From assembly GCA_019119045.1 (NCBI GenBank), contig DWXS01000031.1, forward strand, positions 1-64,000: 64,000 nt of DNA, in the 5' to 3' direction. The notes under the pieces were generated by a model. The model was not told the origin of the DNA. It searched no databases and worked only from the letters and a program-made list of their open reading frames with translations. Position numbers and translations under genes: made by a program. This document shows, piece by piece, positions 1-10,243 of this stretch (positions within the stretch are counted from its first letter, which is position 1; every line of letters begins with the position of its first letter). Source of the stretch: Candidatus Mailhella merdavium. Its GTDB lineage: Bacteria > Desulfobacterota > Desulfovibrionia > Desulfovibrionales > Desulfovibrionaceae.

Positions 1-1
1 G

Positions 2-1588
<1,587 letters not shown>

Positions 1589-1754
1589 CTCTTTCCGGAC
1601 TGCGCTCCTGCACAGGCATCACAACCCATCCCCTCTGCCGGATGCCCTCCTCAGGCACGGGTATCCGGCTCCGGAGAAGGGGCTTTGACGCGGCTGCCGT
1701 TCGCGGCTATGCTCTTCCCGTATTTTTCCGCACCTCAATTCTGTCGGGTGATTC

Positions 1755-2567
1755 ATGCATCAGCTTCCTCTTTATGACATACTCTGCCGCAGCCATTTCG
1801 TTCTGGCCGGCCCGTGTGCGCTGGAAGATTTCGGTCTGGCACTGGATACCGCGCACGGCGTGAAGGAAGCCGCCCGAAAGGCCGGTCTGCCCGCAGTATT
1901 CAAATGTTCCTGGGACAAGGCAAACCGCACCTCCGGTTCCTCCTTCCGGGGGCCGGGCATGTCCAGGGGGCTGGAATGGCTGGCCCGTATCAAGGAAGAT
2001 ACAGGCCTGCCCATCGTCACGGATATCCACCTGCCCGATCAGGCCGCGCCCGTGGCCGAAGTGGCGGACATCCTCCAGATTCCCGCCTTTCTTTCCCGGC
2101 AGACGGATCTGCTTCTGGCCGCGGCGGCCACTCAACGCATCGTCAACGTCAAAAAGGGGCAGTTCCTTGCCCCGTGGGATATGGGGCCGGTGAAGGCAAA
2201 AATCGAAAAGGCCGGCAATCCGCGCATTCTCCTGACGGAACGCGGAGCAAGCTTCGGATACAACAACCTCGTGGTGGACTATCGTTCCTTCCCCATCATG
2301 CAGGAACTGGGCGTGCCGGTGGTGTTCGACGCCACGCATTCGGTTCAGCTGCCCGGCGGGCTCGGCACCTCTTCCGGAGGTCAGCGGCAGTTTGTACCCG
2401 TGCTGGCCAGAGCAGCCGCAGCGGCAGGGGTCAACGGCGTCTTTCTCGAAACCCACCCGGATCCGGACAAGGCCCTGTGCGACGGCCCCAACAGCTGGCC
2501 GCTGGCCAGACTGGAAGGCCTGCTGCTTGAGCTGACGGCAATCTGGAGCATTTCCCATGCCTGCTGA
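1755..2567 (+). CDS. kdsA: 3-deoxy-D-manno-octulosonate 8-phosphate synthase
   Basis: Condenses phosphoenolpyruvate with arabinose 5-phosphate to Kdo-8-phosphate for the LPS inner core. The 270-residue protein shows the full family pattern: AGPCALED near residue 19, [42 protein letters not shown] and ETHPDPDKA. Cys21 in the AGPC motif stands where metal-independent enzymes such as E. coli KdsA carry Asn, so this looks like the metal-dependent (Aquifex-type) class; the His of DATHS and the Glu of ETHP would be further ligands. The 3' end overlaps kdsC by 11 bp, indicating translational coupling. The ribosome-binding site is weak. Confidence 0.96.
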   Translation: MHQLPLYDILCRSHFVLAGPCALEDFGLALDTAHGVKEAARKAGLPAVFKCSWDKANRTSGSSFRGPGMSRGLEWLARIKEDTGLPIVTDIHLPDQAAPVAEVADILQIPAFLSRQTDLLLAAAATQRIVNVKKGQFLAPWDMGPVKAKIEKAGNPRILLTERGASFGYNNLVVDYRSFPIMQELGVPVVFDATHSVQLPGGLGTSSGGQRQFVPVLARAAAAAGVNGVFLETHPDPDKALCDGPNSWPLARLEGLLLELTAIWSISHAC

Positions 2568-3108
2568 ACACGGACAGACTCCGCCTTTTGCTCAGGCTGC
2601 CGACGTGCGCATGCTCGTGCTTGATGTGGACGGCGTGTGTACCGACGGCAAGCTGTATGTGGACGGAAGCGGACACGCGCTGAAGTGCTTTCATGCACAC
2701 GACGGCATAGGCATAAAGCTTGCCCTCCGTGCCGGACTGGATATCGCCGTCATCACGGGCAGGGACGATCCCGGAGTACGCGCCCGCATGACGGGGCTGG
2801 GCGTGCGTCATTATTTCCCCGGCCATGAGGCCAAAATGCCCGCCCTGCGTCTGCTGGAGGAAGAAAGCGGGATTAAGCCCGCGCAAATGGCCTACCTCGG
2901 CGACGACTTCATCGATCTTGAACCCATGGCGGCCGTGGGCATGCCCATGGCCGTGGCCAATGCCCGTCCGGAAGTGCTGCGCGCCGCACGATACGTCACC
3001 AGACTTCCCGGCGGAGAGGGCGCGGTGCGCGAAGCCGTGGAATGGCTGCTCCGGGAACGGGGGCTTCGCGATCTTGCAGCCGTCTGGCTCAACGGAGCGC
3101 AACGCTGA
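2557..3108 (+). CDS. kdsC: Kdo-8-phosphate phosphatase (HAD family)
   Basis: Removes phosphate from Kdo-8-P to give Kdo. It is a small type-C0 HAD hydrolase of 183 residues: nucleophile motif [10 protein letters not shown] (Asp23 and Asp25), motif II ITGRDD, the Lys in HEAKMPAL, and the Mg-binding motif LGDDFID. The short cap-less form is typical of KdsC, which is a tetramer. It starts inside kdsA and is followed by a 200-bp gap before lptC in which I see no gene. Confidence 0.94.
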   Translation: MPAEHGQTPPFAQAADVRMLVLDVDGVCTDGKLYVDGSGHALKCFHAHDGIGIKLALRAGLDIAVITGRDDPGVRARMTGLGVRHYFPGHEAKMPALRLLEEESGIKPAQMAYLGDDFIDLEPMAAVGMPMAVANARPEVLRAARYVTRLPGGEGAVREAVEWLLRERGLRDLAAVWLNGAQR

Positions 3109-3309
3109 AACATTCGGTACAGGAATCCGCAAACGCATGCCATATCCAGACTTTCTCCAAAATCAGCTCCGCATGCAGGAATTGAAGAACGCCGGATCTG
3201 CGCCCCACTGCGCTGCTGTCAGCTTCTTCCCGCTGACCGGCGGCTGCGGACATCGGTCATGCTCTCCGGACGCCGGAAATCATTCCGCGGGAGTTTCGGC
3301 GGTGCGGCC

Positions 3310-4059
3310 ATGATCAAGCATATCCGCCTGCTGCTTGCCCCCGCTCTCCTCATTGCCGCCATGGGAGGAGCCTACCTCGGCTGGCAGACATGGCAGACAA
3401 AGCGGACGCTGAACGCTCTTGCCGAAGTCACGCGCTCCATGGACATGGAAGCCATTCTACGGGGAAAGGTCAGCGCGCTGCCCGGAGAAACCCCGGAAGG
3501 GACAGCGACCTCCGTAGACCTCGCCATACGCGGCATCACCCTCAACGAGGGAGAAAACGGCTTTGAGCTGTGGAGGCTCCGGGCCGACTGGGCGACGCTG
3601 AGGGAAGAGATAGACAAAGTGGATCTGAGTTCCCCCCATGTGCGCTATCATATGGGGGAAAGGACGAACAATACGGAGGCTCCTTCCGACTATCTCGACG
3701 TGACTGCGCTCAGCGGCCTCATTGAGGAAGGCAACTCGCGCATAACGCTGCGCGGAGACGTGCGTGCCGAACATGACGCCAACATCCTCACCGGCCCTGA
3801 AGCCGTTTTTCTCAACAACACCCGCATACTGACCTTTCCGGAAGGCGCGGACCTCAACGGGCCGACGTTGAGCGGCACTGCGAAGCTCTTGCGCTGGAAC
3901 GTTTCCACGAATATTCTTGAAGGGGAAGGCGGCGTCAGCATGACCTGGACTCCCCGGGACGACGCGGCCCCCTCCGGGCCTTCCGCTCCGGAACAGCATC
4001 TTTCCTCACAAGAAGCCGCGGCCGATACTCCCGCGCAAGCAAAGGATCAGATACAGTGA
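3310..4059 (+). CDS. lptC: LPS export protein LptC
   Basis: Bitopic inner-membrane protein that passes LPS from the LptBFG extractor to the LptA bridge. From the ATG at 3310 the protein begins MIKHIRLLLAPALLIAAMGG, one membrane anchor followed by a periplasmic beta-jellyroll region (LptC/DUF1239 type; VDLAIRGITLNEGENGFELW and the later RITLRGDVRAEHDANILTG). An in-frame ATG at 3259 would prepend a Ser/Arg-rich stretch before the anchor and is less likely; neither start has a strong ribosome-binding site. The C-terminus is Ala/Pro/Gln-rich. Its TGA overlaps the GTG start of lptA. Confidence 0.85.
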   Translation: MIKHIRLLLAPALLIAAMGGAYLGWQTWQTKRTLNALAEVTRSMDMEAILRGKVSALPGETPEGTATSVDLAIRGITLNEGENGFELWRLRADWATLREEIDKVDLSSPHVRYHMGERTNNTEAPSDYLDVTALSGLIEEGNSRITLRGDVRAEHDANILTGPEAVFLNNTRILTFPEGADLNGPTLSGTAKLLRWNVSTNILEGEGGVSMTWTPRDDAAPSGPSAPEQHLSSQEAAADTPAQAKDQIQ

Positions 4060-4613
4060 AAACATTCCTCGGTTCCTGCCTCCTTGCCCTGACTCTGGCG
4101 GCCGCTTCCGCCCCGGCTTTTGCGGCGTCAAGCCCTCTGGGGGGGAACGATTCAAAAGCTCCCGTCCGCGTGACGGCGGATACCATGACCTATGAACCGG
4201 ACAAAAATATCGTCGTTTTTTCCGGAAATGTGGAAGTAACTCGCGAAAACTTCCGGATGTGGTCTGCCAAGCTCACCATGTATATGAAGGAGCAGAAAAG
4301 TTCGGGAGGAAACAGGGAGGCGAACTCTGCAAACAGCGGCCTTGACGCCATGAAGACCGGCGATCTCGATCGCATCGTTGCGGAAAAGAACGTGCGCTTC
4401 CGCATGGACACGAAATCGGGCACGGCACAGAAGGCCACATGGCTGGCCGACAGGGAAGAACTCGTGCTGGAAGGCAATCCGGTGCTGCTGGACGGCCAGA
4501 ACTCCGTCACCGGCAACCGCATTCGCTATTTCGTCAGGGAAAACCGCAGTCAGGTTGAGGGAGGATCCGGCAAGCGCGTGGAAGCCGTCTTCTCCAGCGG
4601 CGGGGGGAAATAA
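4056..4613 (+). CDS. lptA: LPS transport periplasmic protein LptA
   Basis: Forms the periplasmic bridge that carries LPS to the LptDE translocon. GTG start in a GTGA overlap with lptC. A clear Sec signal peptide (MKTFLGSCLLALTLAAASAPAFA) precedes an OstA/LptA fold: VRVTADTMTYEPDKNIVVFSGNVEVTR, then RMDTKSGTAQKATWLADREELVLEGNPVL. Length 185 residues is normal. A Ser/Asn/Gly-rich insertion near residues 75-95 lengthens one loop. lptB begins at the next base after its stop. Confidence 0.93.
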   Translation: MKTFLGSCLLALTLAAASAPAFAASSPLGGNDSKAPVRVTADTMTYEPDKNIVVFSGNVEVTRENFRMWSAKLTMYMKEQKSSGGNREANSANSGLDAMKTGDLDRIVAEKNVRFRMDTKSGTAQKATWLADREELVLEGNPVLLDGQNSVTGNRIRYFVRENRSQVEGGSGKRVEAVFSSGGGK

Positions 4614-5342
4614 ATGGGATCGACGCTGGCAGGCAAGTCGCTGCGCAAGGTATTCGGAAGCAAGGAAGTCGTACACGACGTCACCCTCTCCATGGAGCAG
4701 GGGGAAATCGTGGGCCTGCTCGGCCCCAACGGGGCGGGAAAGACAACGTCCTTCTATATGCTGACGGGCATACTCAAACCCTCCGGCGGGCAGGTGCTGC
4801 TGGACGGACGGGACATAGGATCGTGGCCCCTGTACCGCAGGGCCCGTGTCGGACTGAGTTACCTGCCGCAGGAAAGTTCCATTTTCCGCCGCCTCACCGT
4901 CCGGCAGAATCTCCAGATCATTCTGGAACATACCGGACTTTCCCGCAAGGCCCAGAAAGAACGCGCCGATCGCCTGCTTGAGGAATTCGGCCTGACCAGA
5001 CTGGAAAAATCGCTGGCCTCCTATCTCTCCGGCGGCGAACGCCGGAGGCTGGAAATAGCCCGCTGCCTGATCCGCGATCCGCTCTTTGTGCTGCTGGACG
5101 AACCCTTTGCCGGAATCGATCCTCTGGCCGTCGGCGATATCCAGCAGCTTATCCGGGGCCTCAAGGAACGGGGCATCGGCGTTCTCATCTCCGACCACAA
5201 CGTGCGGGAAACGCTGACCATCTGCGACCGGGCCTCGCTTATGTTTCAGGGCAACCTCATTCTGTCCGGCACGCCCGACGAAATCGTCGCCAACGAACAG
5301 GCCCGGCATGTCTATCTCGGCGAGGATTTCCGCCTTATCTGA
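4614..5342 (+). CDS. lptB: LPS export ABC transporter ATPase LptB
   Basis: Cytoplasmic ATPase that powers LPS extraction by LptFG. Contains Walker A GPNGAGKTT (residues 37-45), the Q-loop in LSYLPQESSIFRRLTV, signature LSGGERRRLEIARCL, Walker B FVLLDEPFAGIDP and the H-loop SDHNVRETL. The 242-residue length and the PQESSIFRRLTV motif are diagnostic of LptB rather than LivF-type ATPases. It abuts lptA with no gap. In many proteobacteria rpoN follows; here it does not, rpoN being at 51.7 kb on the other strand. Confidence 0.96.
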   Translation: MGSTLAGKSLRKVFGSKEVVHDVTLSMEQGEIVGLLGPNGAGKTTSFYMLTGILKPSGGQVLLDGRDIGSWPLYRRARVGLSYLPQESSIFRRLTVRQNLQIILEHTGLSRKAQKERADRLLEEFGLTRLEKSLASYLSGGERRRLEIARCLIRDPLFVLLDEPFAGIDPLAVGDIQQLIRGLKERGIGVLISDHNVRETLTICDRASLMFQGNLILSGTPDEIVANEQARHVYLGEDFRLI

Positions 5343-5804
5343 CACCCCGCCCTTCGTTTCCTCTTTCTGGAAGCCCTCCTCTGTCGGATTCCATAGAACA
5401 AGGAAGCATTGCGCCCTTTCGGAAAGCTTCTCGCCTTCACAGCATACCCATATCCCCATAGAAAAATCTGCCTGCGGCTCTGCAAGCTGTTCTTTCTGCC
5501 CCATGTGGAGAGAACGGACATACGCAGCGGAGGGAGGTCGTAACGCGAAAAATGCTTCGGCAGCTATAAATCGACCGCTCTCCTGTCCCGACGCGTGAAG
5601 CATTGCGGCCCGACGCAGCCCCAAAAAGAAACACTTCGTCCGAAAAGTTTCAATTTCCATAAAATCAATGAAATACAATATATTATCTATAAAAAAATCA
5701 TTATCGCAATACTCCTCCCGGAAAAACTGCATCCTCATGGTTTGCCAAAAGCAAAGGCATGTCTTACTGTTTGGGCCTCAACGATCTTATCACGGAGACA
5801 CCCC
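5343..5804. other. lptB-secA intergenic region
   Basis: About 460 bp with no convincing gene. The right half (about 5640-5720) is strongly AT-rich and probably holds the secA promoter. A long in-frame upstream extension of secA (from 5595) has a composition unlike SecA and is read here as leader sequence. Confidence 0.5.
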
Positions 5805-8501
5805 ATGTTCGGTTATCTGATGGGCAAAATATTCGGCACGCGCAATCAGCGTTATCTCAAATCGCTTCGTCCTCTGCTGCGTAAAATCAACGCGCTGGAA
5901 CCGGAAATGCAGGCGCTTTCCGACGAAGAACTGGCCCCCCGTCTGGCGGAATACCGCCGCCAGGTTCAGGAGGAAGGACGCAGTCTCGATGCGCTGCTGC
6001 CCGAAGTCTTTGCCCTTGTACGCGAGGCGTCCCGACGTATTCTCGGTATGCGTCACTATGATGTCCAGTTGATAGGCGGCATCGTTCTGCATCAGGGCAA
6101 GATCGCCGAAATGAAGACCGGCGAAGGCAAAACGCTGGTGGCGACGCTGCCCGTCGTCCTCAACGCCATTTCCGGCAAGGGCGTACATGTGGTCACGGTG
6201 AACGACTACCTTGCCCGACGCGACGCCGAATGGATGGGGCAATTATACAAGGGACTCGGACTTTCCGTGGGTATCATTGTACACGGGCTTTCCGACGAAC
6301 AGCGCAAAATCGCCTATAACTCCGACATCACCTACGGCACGAACAACGAATTCGGCTTCGACTATCTGCGCGACAACATGAAGTTCTACAAAGAACAACT
6401 GGTGCAGCGCGGACACAACTTCGCCATTGTGGACGAAGTCGACTCCATTCTTATCGACGAAGCCCGCACGCCGCTGATCATTTCCGGCGCAGGGGATGAA
6501 TCTACCGGCCTGTATCGTCAGATGGACGAAGTCGTCCGCCGTCTGACCCCCGGGGAACATTTCACTGTGGATGAAAAGGCCCGTACCGCGCTGCTGACGG
6601 AAGAGGGCGTGGCCCAATGCGAACGTATTCTGTCCATCGACAATCTGTTCGATCCTCAGAACATCATGCTCCAGCACCATATTCAGCAGTCTCTGCGCGC
6701 CCACCACGCCTATAAGCGCGACGTTGACTATATCGTCAACGAAGAAGGCAAAGTCGTCATCGTCGACGAATTTACCGGCCGCCTCATGGAAGGCCGTCGC
6801 TTCGGCGACGGGCTGCATCAGGCTCTGGAAGCCAAGGAACGGGTGCATATCGAAGCGGAAAACCAGACGCTGGCAAGCATCACCTTCCAGAACTATTTCC
6901 GCATGTATGACAAACTTTCCGGCATGACCGGCACGGCTCAGACCGAAGCTGTGGAATTCAGCCAGATATACGGGCTGGAAACCATCACCATCCCCACCAA
7001 CAAGCCCATGATCCGCGACGACAGACCGGATCTCATCTATCGTACCCAAAGGGAGAAGTTCAACGCCATCGTTCAGGCCATCAAGGAACTCCACGAAAAG
7101 GGGCAGCCTGTTCTTGTCGGCACCATTTCCATTGAAACTTCAGAACTTCTCTCCTCCATGCTTCGCAAGGAAGGGATTCCTCACAATGTACTGAATGCCA
7201 AGCAGCATGCCCGTGAAGCCGAAATCGTCGCCCAGGCAGGTCAGGCAGGCCATGTAACCATCGCCACCAACATGGCCGGACGCGGTACGGATATCAGGCT
7301 CGGCGAAGGTGTCACCGAACTGGGCGGTCTGCATATCCTCGGCACAGAACGTCATGAGAGCCGCCGTATCGACAACCAGCTGCGCGGACGTTCCGGACGC
7401 CAGGGCGACCCCGGCTCTTCCCGCTTCTATCTTTCGCTTGAAGATAATCTCATGCGTATCTTCGGTTCCGATCGCATTTCCGGCCTCATGGAAAAGCTCG
7501 GTATGGAAGAAGGCGAACCCATTGAAAACCGTCTGGTGTCCAAAGCCATTGAGAACGCCCAGAAGCGTGTGGAAGGGCACAACTTTGAAATACGCAAGAC
7601 GCTGCTCGATTACGACAACGTCATGAACCAGCAGCGAGAAGTCATCTACGAACTGCGCCGGGATCTCATGATGGCGGAAGATGTGGAAAGCGTTGCGCTG
7701 GACTTTCTCGACGATGTGCTGGACGACATTTACGTTCCTCTGGAAGAACATCATCAGGCTCCGGATGCGGAAACCAACACGACCGTCGTCAACCGGCTGC
7801 TGGACGCCTGCACCATCAACCGCGCCATACCGGAAATGACCCCCACCCCCGGCGCGACGCCGCCTCCTGCGCCCTCCAAAGCAGCCGCCAGAGAGGCCGT
7901 GCTTTCCATCTTTGCCCAGCTCAAGGAAGAATCCGGGGAAATTTACCGGGATATCCTCCGCTTTTTCATGCTTGAAGAACTGGATCGCTGCTGGAAGGAT
8001 CACCTCCGCTCCATGGACTATCTGCGCGAGGGCATAGGCCTGCGCGGCTACGGTCAACGGGACCCCAAGCTCGAATACAAGCGGGAAGGCTTCAATATGT
8101 TCCAGCAGATGCTGTATCGCATCCATGAAGGAGCCATTCGCTCTCTGACCCGGGTGCGCGTCCAGCCCCGTGAGGAAGCTCCTGAAGCTGCCCCCGCCGC
8201 AGACGGAAGCGCAGCTTCTGCTGCTCCGAACGCTCCGGCAGACTCCGCTTCCCCCGCGCCTGATGCCGCAGCAGCCCCGGAAGCTCCTGCGGAACATGCG
8301 GCAGAAGCCCCGGCAAAGGCAGCAGCCCCGGAACCCAAAAGAGAAACGCCTGCCGCCTTTCGGCACAAGGATTCTCCTGCCGCAAGCCCCACGGGAGAAG
8401 TCCCCTCGTCCGGCGGCTCAGATCCCAAAATAGGACGTAACGATCCCTGTCCCTGCGGCAGCGGAAAAAAATATAAAAAATGCTGCGGCGCAGGCAAATA
8501 A
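5805..8501 (+). CDS. secA: Preprotein translocase ATPase SecA
   Basis: Motor ATPase that pushes unfolded preproteins through SecYEG. The start at 5805 ([18 protein letters not shown]) has GGAG eight bases upstream and matches the family N-terminus; an in-frame ATG 210 bp earlier gives non-homologous sequence. Motifs: MKTGEGKT Walker A near residue 105, [20 protein letters not shown], the preprotein cross-linking region, [10 protein letters not shown] and [10 protein letters not shown]. An Ala/Pro-rich linker of about 90 residues leads to the zinc-binding tail [15 protein letters not shown], which binds SecB and ribosomes. Total 898 residues, a normal size. Confidence 0.97.
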   Translation: MFGYLMGKIFGTRNQRYLKSLRPLLRKINALEPEMQALSDEELAPRLAEYRRQVQEEGRSLDALLPEVFALVREASRRILGMRHYDVQLIGGIVLHQGKIAEMKTGEGKTLVATLPVVLNAISGKGVHVVTVNDYLARRDAEWMGQLYKGLGLSVGIIVHGLSDEQRKIAYNSDITYGTNNEFGFDYLRDNMKFYKEQLVQRGHNFAIVDEVDSILIDEARTPLIISGAGDESTGLYRQMDEVVRRLTPGEHFTVDEKARTALLTEEGVAQCERILSIDNLFDPQNIMLQHHIQQSLRAHHAYKRDVDYIVNEEGKVVIVDEFTGRLMEGRRFGDGLHQALEAKERVHIEAENQTLASITFQNYFRMYDKLSGMTGTAQTEAVEFSQIYGLETITIPTNKPMIRDDRPDLIYRTQREKFNAIVQAIKELHEKGQPVLVGTISIETSELLSSMLRKEGIPHNVLNAKQHAREAEIVAQAGQAGHVTIATNMAGRGTDIRLGEGVTELGGLHILGTERHESRRIDNQLRGRSGRQGDPGSSRFYLSLEDNLMRIFGSDRISGLMEKLGMEEGEPIENRLVSKAIENAQKRVEGHNFEIRKTLLDYDNVMNQQREVIYELRRDLMMAEDVESVALDFLDDVLDDIYVPLEEHHQAPDAETNTTVVNRLLDACTINRAIPEMTPTPGATPPPAPSKAAAREAVLSIFAQLKEESGEIYRDILRFFMLEELDRCWKDHLRSMDYLREGIGLRGYGQRDPKLEYKREGFNMFQQMLYRIHEGAIRSLTRVRVQPREEAPEAAPAADGSAASAAPNAPADSASPAPDAAAAPEAPAEHAAEAPAKAAAPEPKRETPAAFRHKDSPAASPTGEVPSSGGSDPKIGRNDPCPCGSGKKYKKCCGAGK

Positions 8502-8523
8502 TCCCGGCAGCATTTATGTGAGA

Positions 8524-8562
8524 AAGGGCGGAACCGATACCCGTTTCCGCCCTTCTATTTTC
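8524..8562 (+). terminator. secA rho-independent terminator
   Basis: Stem AAGGGCGGAA / TTTCCGCCCTT about 20 bp past the secA stop, followed by a T-rich run (TCTATTTTCC). It closes the secA transcript just before base composition switches to AT-rich. Confidence 0.8.
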
Positions 8563-8794
8563 CTTACCTCATGCCGACAGTCACCGACACAGTAGCTACG
8601 CACAGACTCTAACTATACCCTGGAAACAATATATGCCTTCTACCGCACAGGTCGGTTTAGAGCATATACAAGTATGAGAAAACGACGCTGCTAAATTTGG
8701 AAATAGACTGTGTTTACAAATTTTAAATTTTTTTGAACAGAGATTTGCAGATTCATCCTAATAGATATAATAACCTATGTAAAACAACTATATA

Positions 8795-9820
8795 CTAATT
8801 TAAAAATGATGCCTGTGCATATATAATTTCTACAAGTTCATGAACAATACTTTTACAATACATGTGCTGAATATAATATTTTTCTTCTAGATCATTATAT
8901 TTATTTATAGTGTAAATATTTAATTCAGGAGATTTTCTGTTATTATCACAATTAATTACAGATGCAATAATATATCTATTACAATTACTCTTCAATGTTT
9001 TAAATTCATTTGGAGATAATCTGATTATAGTATTTCCTGCTGCATTTCCTTTTACCTCAACCAAAAAAAATTCATCTTCCCCTTTTGTTACTATTAAATC
9101 ATAACCGAGATTATCTTTTTCTACACTTTTAACAGTATAACCTTGTTTCTTATAATATTTTATTACAGTATCTACTGCTATTTTTTCAATTTTTTTGTTA
9201 TATTCAGAATCTGAAAATTTTATAACGTCCTCCGTAAAAATTTTTTCAGGCGTTTTCTCTGACGAAAAATTTTCTATATATTTAATTACTCCATTTCTGT
9301 ATTCTCGAATTTCTGGTGTATCTGCATACCATATCGGAGACTGTCCATACCCCCTACCTCTTCCTTCCCTTCTTGCTCTGGGAACAATAAAAGATCTTGC
9401 ATCTAAAGGTAAGCAGACTGTATTACCTTCTTCAGCCATTGCAGCTATATATATATTTTGTCTTTGAACGCCATTTTGTCTCGGTCGTCTTTGTAGTTCT
9501 CTAAATACTGTAGCATTCCTATACCATCCAATAATATAAGTTTCTTTATCTTCAGGATTATTTGAAATAAAGACTACATTTACGTTTTCTAATTTTTCAC
9601 CTGTATCTTTTTCTCCTTTTATCCTTTCAAGATCAATCTTCGGAGGATTTTTATTCATCCATCGTATTGGAACATATGCATAACATTTTCCATTATATGG
9701 AAAAAAATTCCATCTTTCATCTCCATTTTTATGTTCATAAATATATCTAAAATTTCCCAAAATATCATCTTCACCTTGGTAGTTGACCATCCAACCGATA
9801 TTAAAGAACACTAAATGCAT
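8795..9820 (-). CDS. DUF3883-like PD-(D/E)XK nuclease with N-terminal sensory-type module
   Basis: Protein of 341 residues, very rich in Lys, Asn, Ile and Tyr, unlike its neighbours. The C-terminal part (about 205-290) has the restriction-like layout of DUF3883: Glu212 in a helix, GYD (Asp241), then EVKG (Glu255, Lys257), consistent with a D-ExK metal-dependent nuclease core. The N-terminal part (about 1-165) has a motif set FNIGWM...NFFPYNGKCYAYVP...IIGWYRNATVFRE...GQSPIWYAD that I associate from memory with N-terminal modules of HNH/DUF3883 proteins; a PUA/EVE-like DNA-base reader is a guess. It stands alone, with no methylase or partner. Likely a mobile defence or restriction factor. Confidence 0.7.
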   Translation of the reverse strand: MHLVFFNIGWMVNYQGEDDILGNFRYIYEHKNGDERWNFFPYNGKCYAYVPIRWMNKNPPKIDLERIKGEKDTGEKLENVNVVFISNNPEDKETYIIGWYRNATVFRELQRRPRQNGVQRQNIYIAAMAEEGNTVCLPLDARSFIVPRARREGRGRGYGQSPIWYADTPEIREYRNGVIKYIENFSSEKTPEKIFTEDVIKFSDSEYNKKIEKIAVDTVIKYYKKQGYTVKSVEKDNLGYDLIVTKGEDEFFLVEVKGNAAGNTIIRLSPNEFKTLKSNCNRYIIASVINCDNNRKSPELNIYTINKYNDLEEKYYIQHMYCKSIVHELVEIIYAQASFLN

Positions 9821-10243
9821 AATAATCTCCTTCAGATTATAAAATAATAAATTATTAAATATTATTTGTAAAATTTTACAATATTTCCATACGATACATA
9901 TTACTTATATCAATACTATTTCATAATCGTCATAGTCTGATCAATAAATTTATAGATTAATTTCTTATCTGGTTATTGAGAATATGTCCCATCACAAGAT
10001 GGATGAACGCATAATCTCCATGTGTTATACCAGTTGTGTACACAGCTTTTTTAGCAGTATGTATCACGCATATCGTTATTTTTTATTATTAATAACCACT
10101 CGGTTTCTTTTTAAACAGATGGATCCCTTTTTCAGCAGTACGTATAAGCAGTTTCCCTTTTCTGCTCCATATTCAGCAGAAATTAAATCTGAAATCAGAA
10201 AGGAAATAAGAATACCGGTTCCAACACTCCGGATAAATACAAC
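9821..10243. other. AT-rich intergenic region upstream of the nuclease gene
   Basis: About 420 bp without a believable gene. It should contain the promoter for the leftward nuclease gene. A motif TTTTTAGCAGTATGTAT near 10048 recurs imperfectly as TTTTCAGCAGTACGTAT near 10131. A hairpin TTTCTGCT/AGCAGAAA lies around 10157-10181, downstream of the metal ATPase, and lacks a T-tract. Confidence 0.4.

Larger units (their letters stand above)
8580..10243. other. AT-rich genomic island (about 1.6 kb)
   Basis: Base composition falls abruptly after the secA terminator and stays very AT-rich until the end of the metal ATPase gene at 10244, in sharp contrast to the GC-rich flanks. The stretch carries one gene on the minus strand. 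No integrase, tRNA or obvious direct repeat bounds it. The composition suggests horizontal acquisition; the mechanism is not visible. Confidence 0.7.

Noticed and set aside
4152..5738. 528-codon minus-strand frame opposite lptA/lptB
   Set aside because: Covers conserved + strand genes with strong motifs; no ribosome-binding site or domain of its own.
5595..5804. 70-codon N-terminal extension of SecA
   Set aside because: AT-rich, non-homologous leader; the ATG at 5805 has a good ribosome-binding site and matches the family start.
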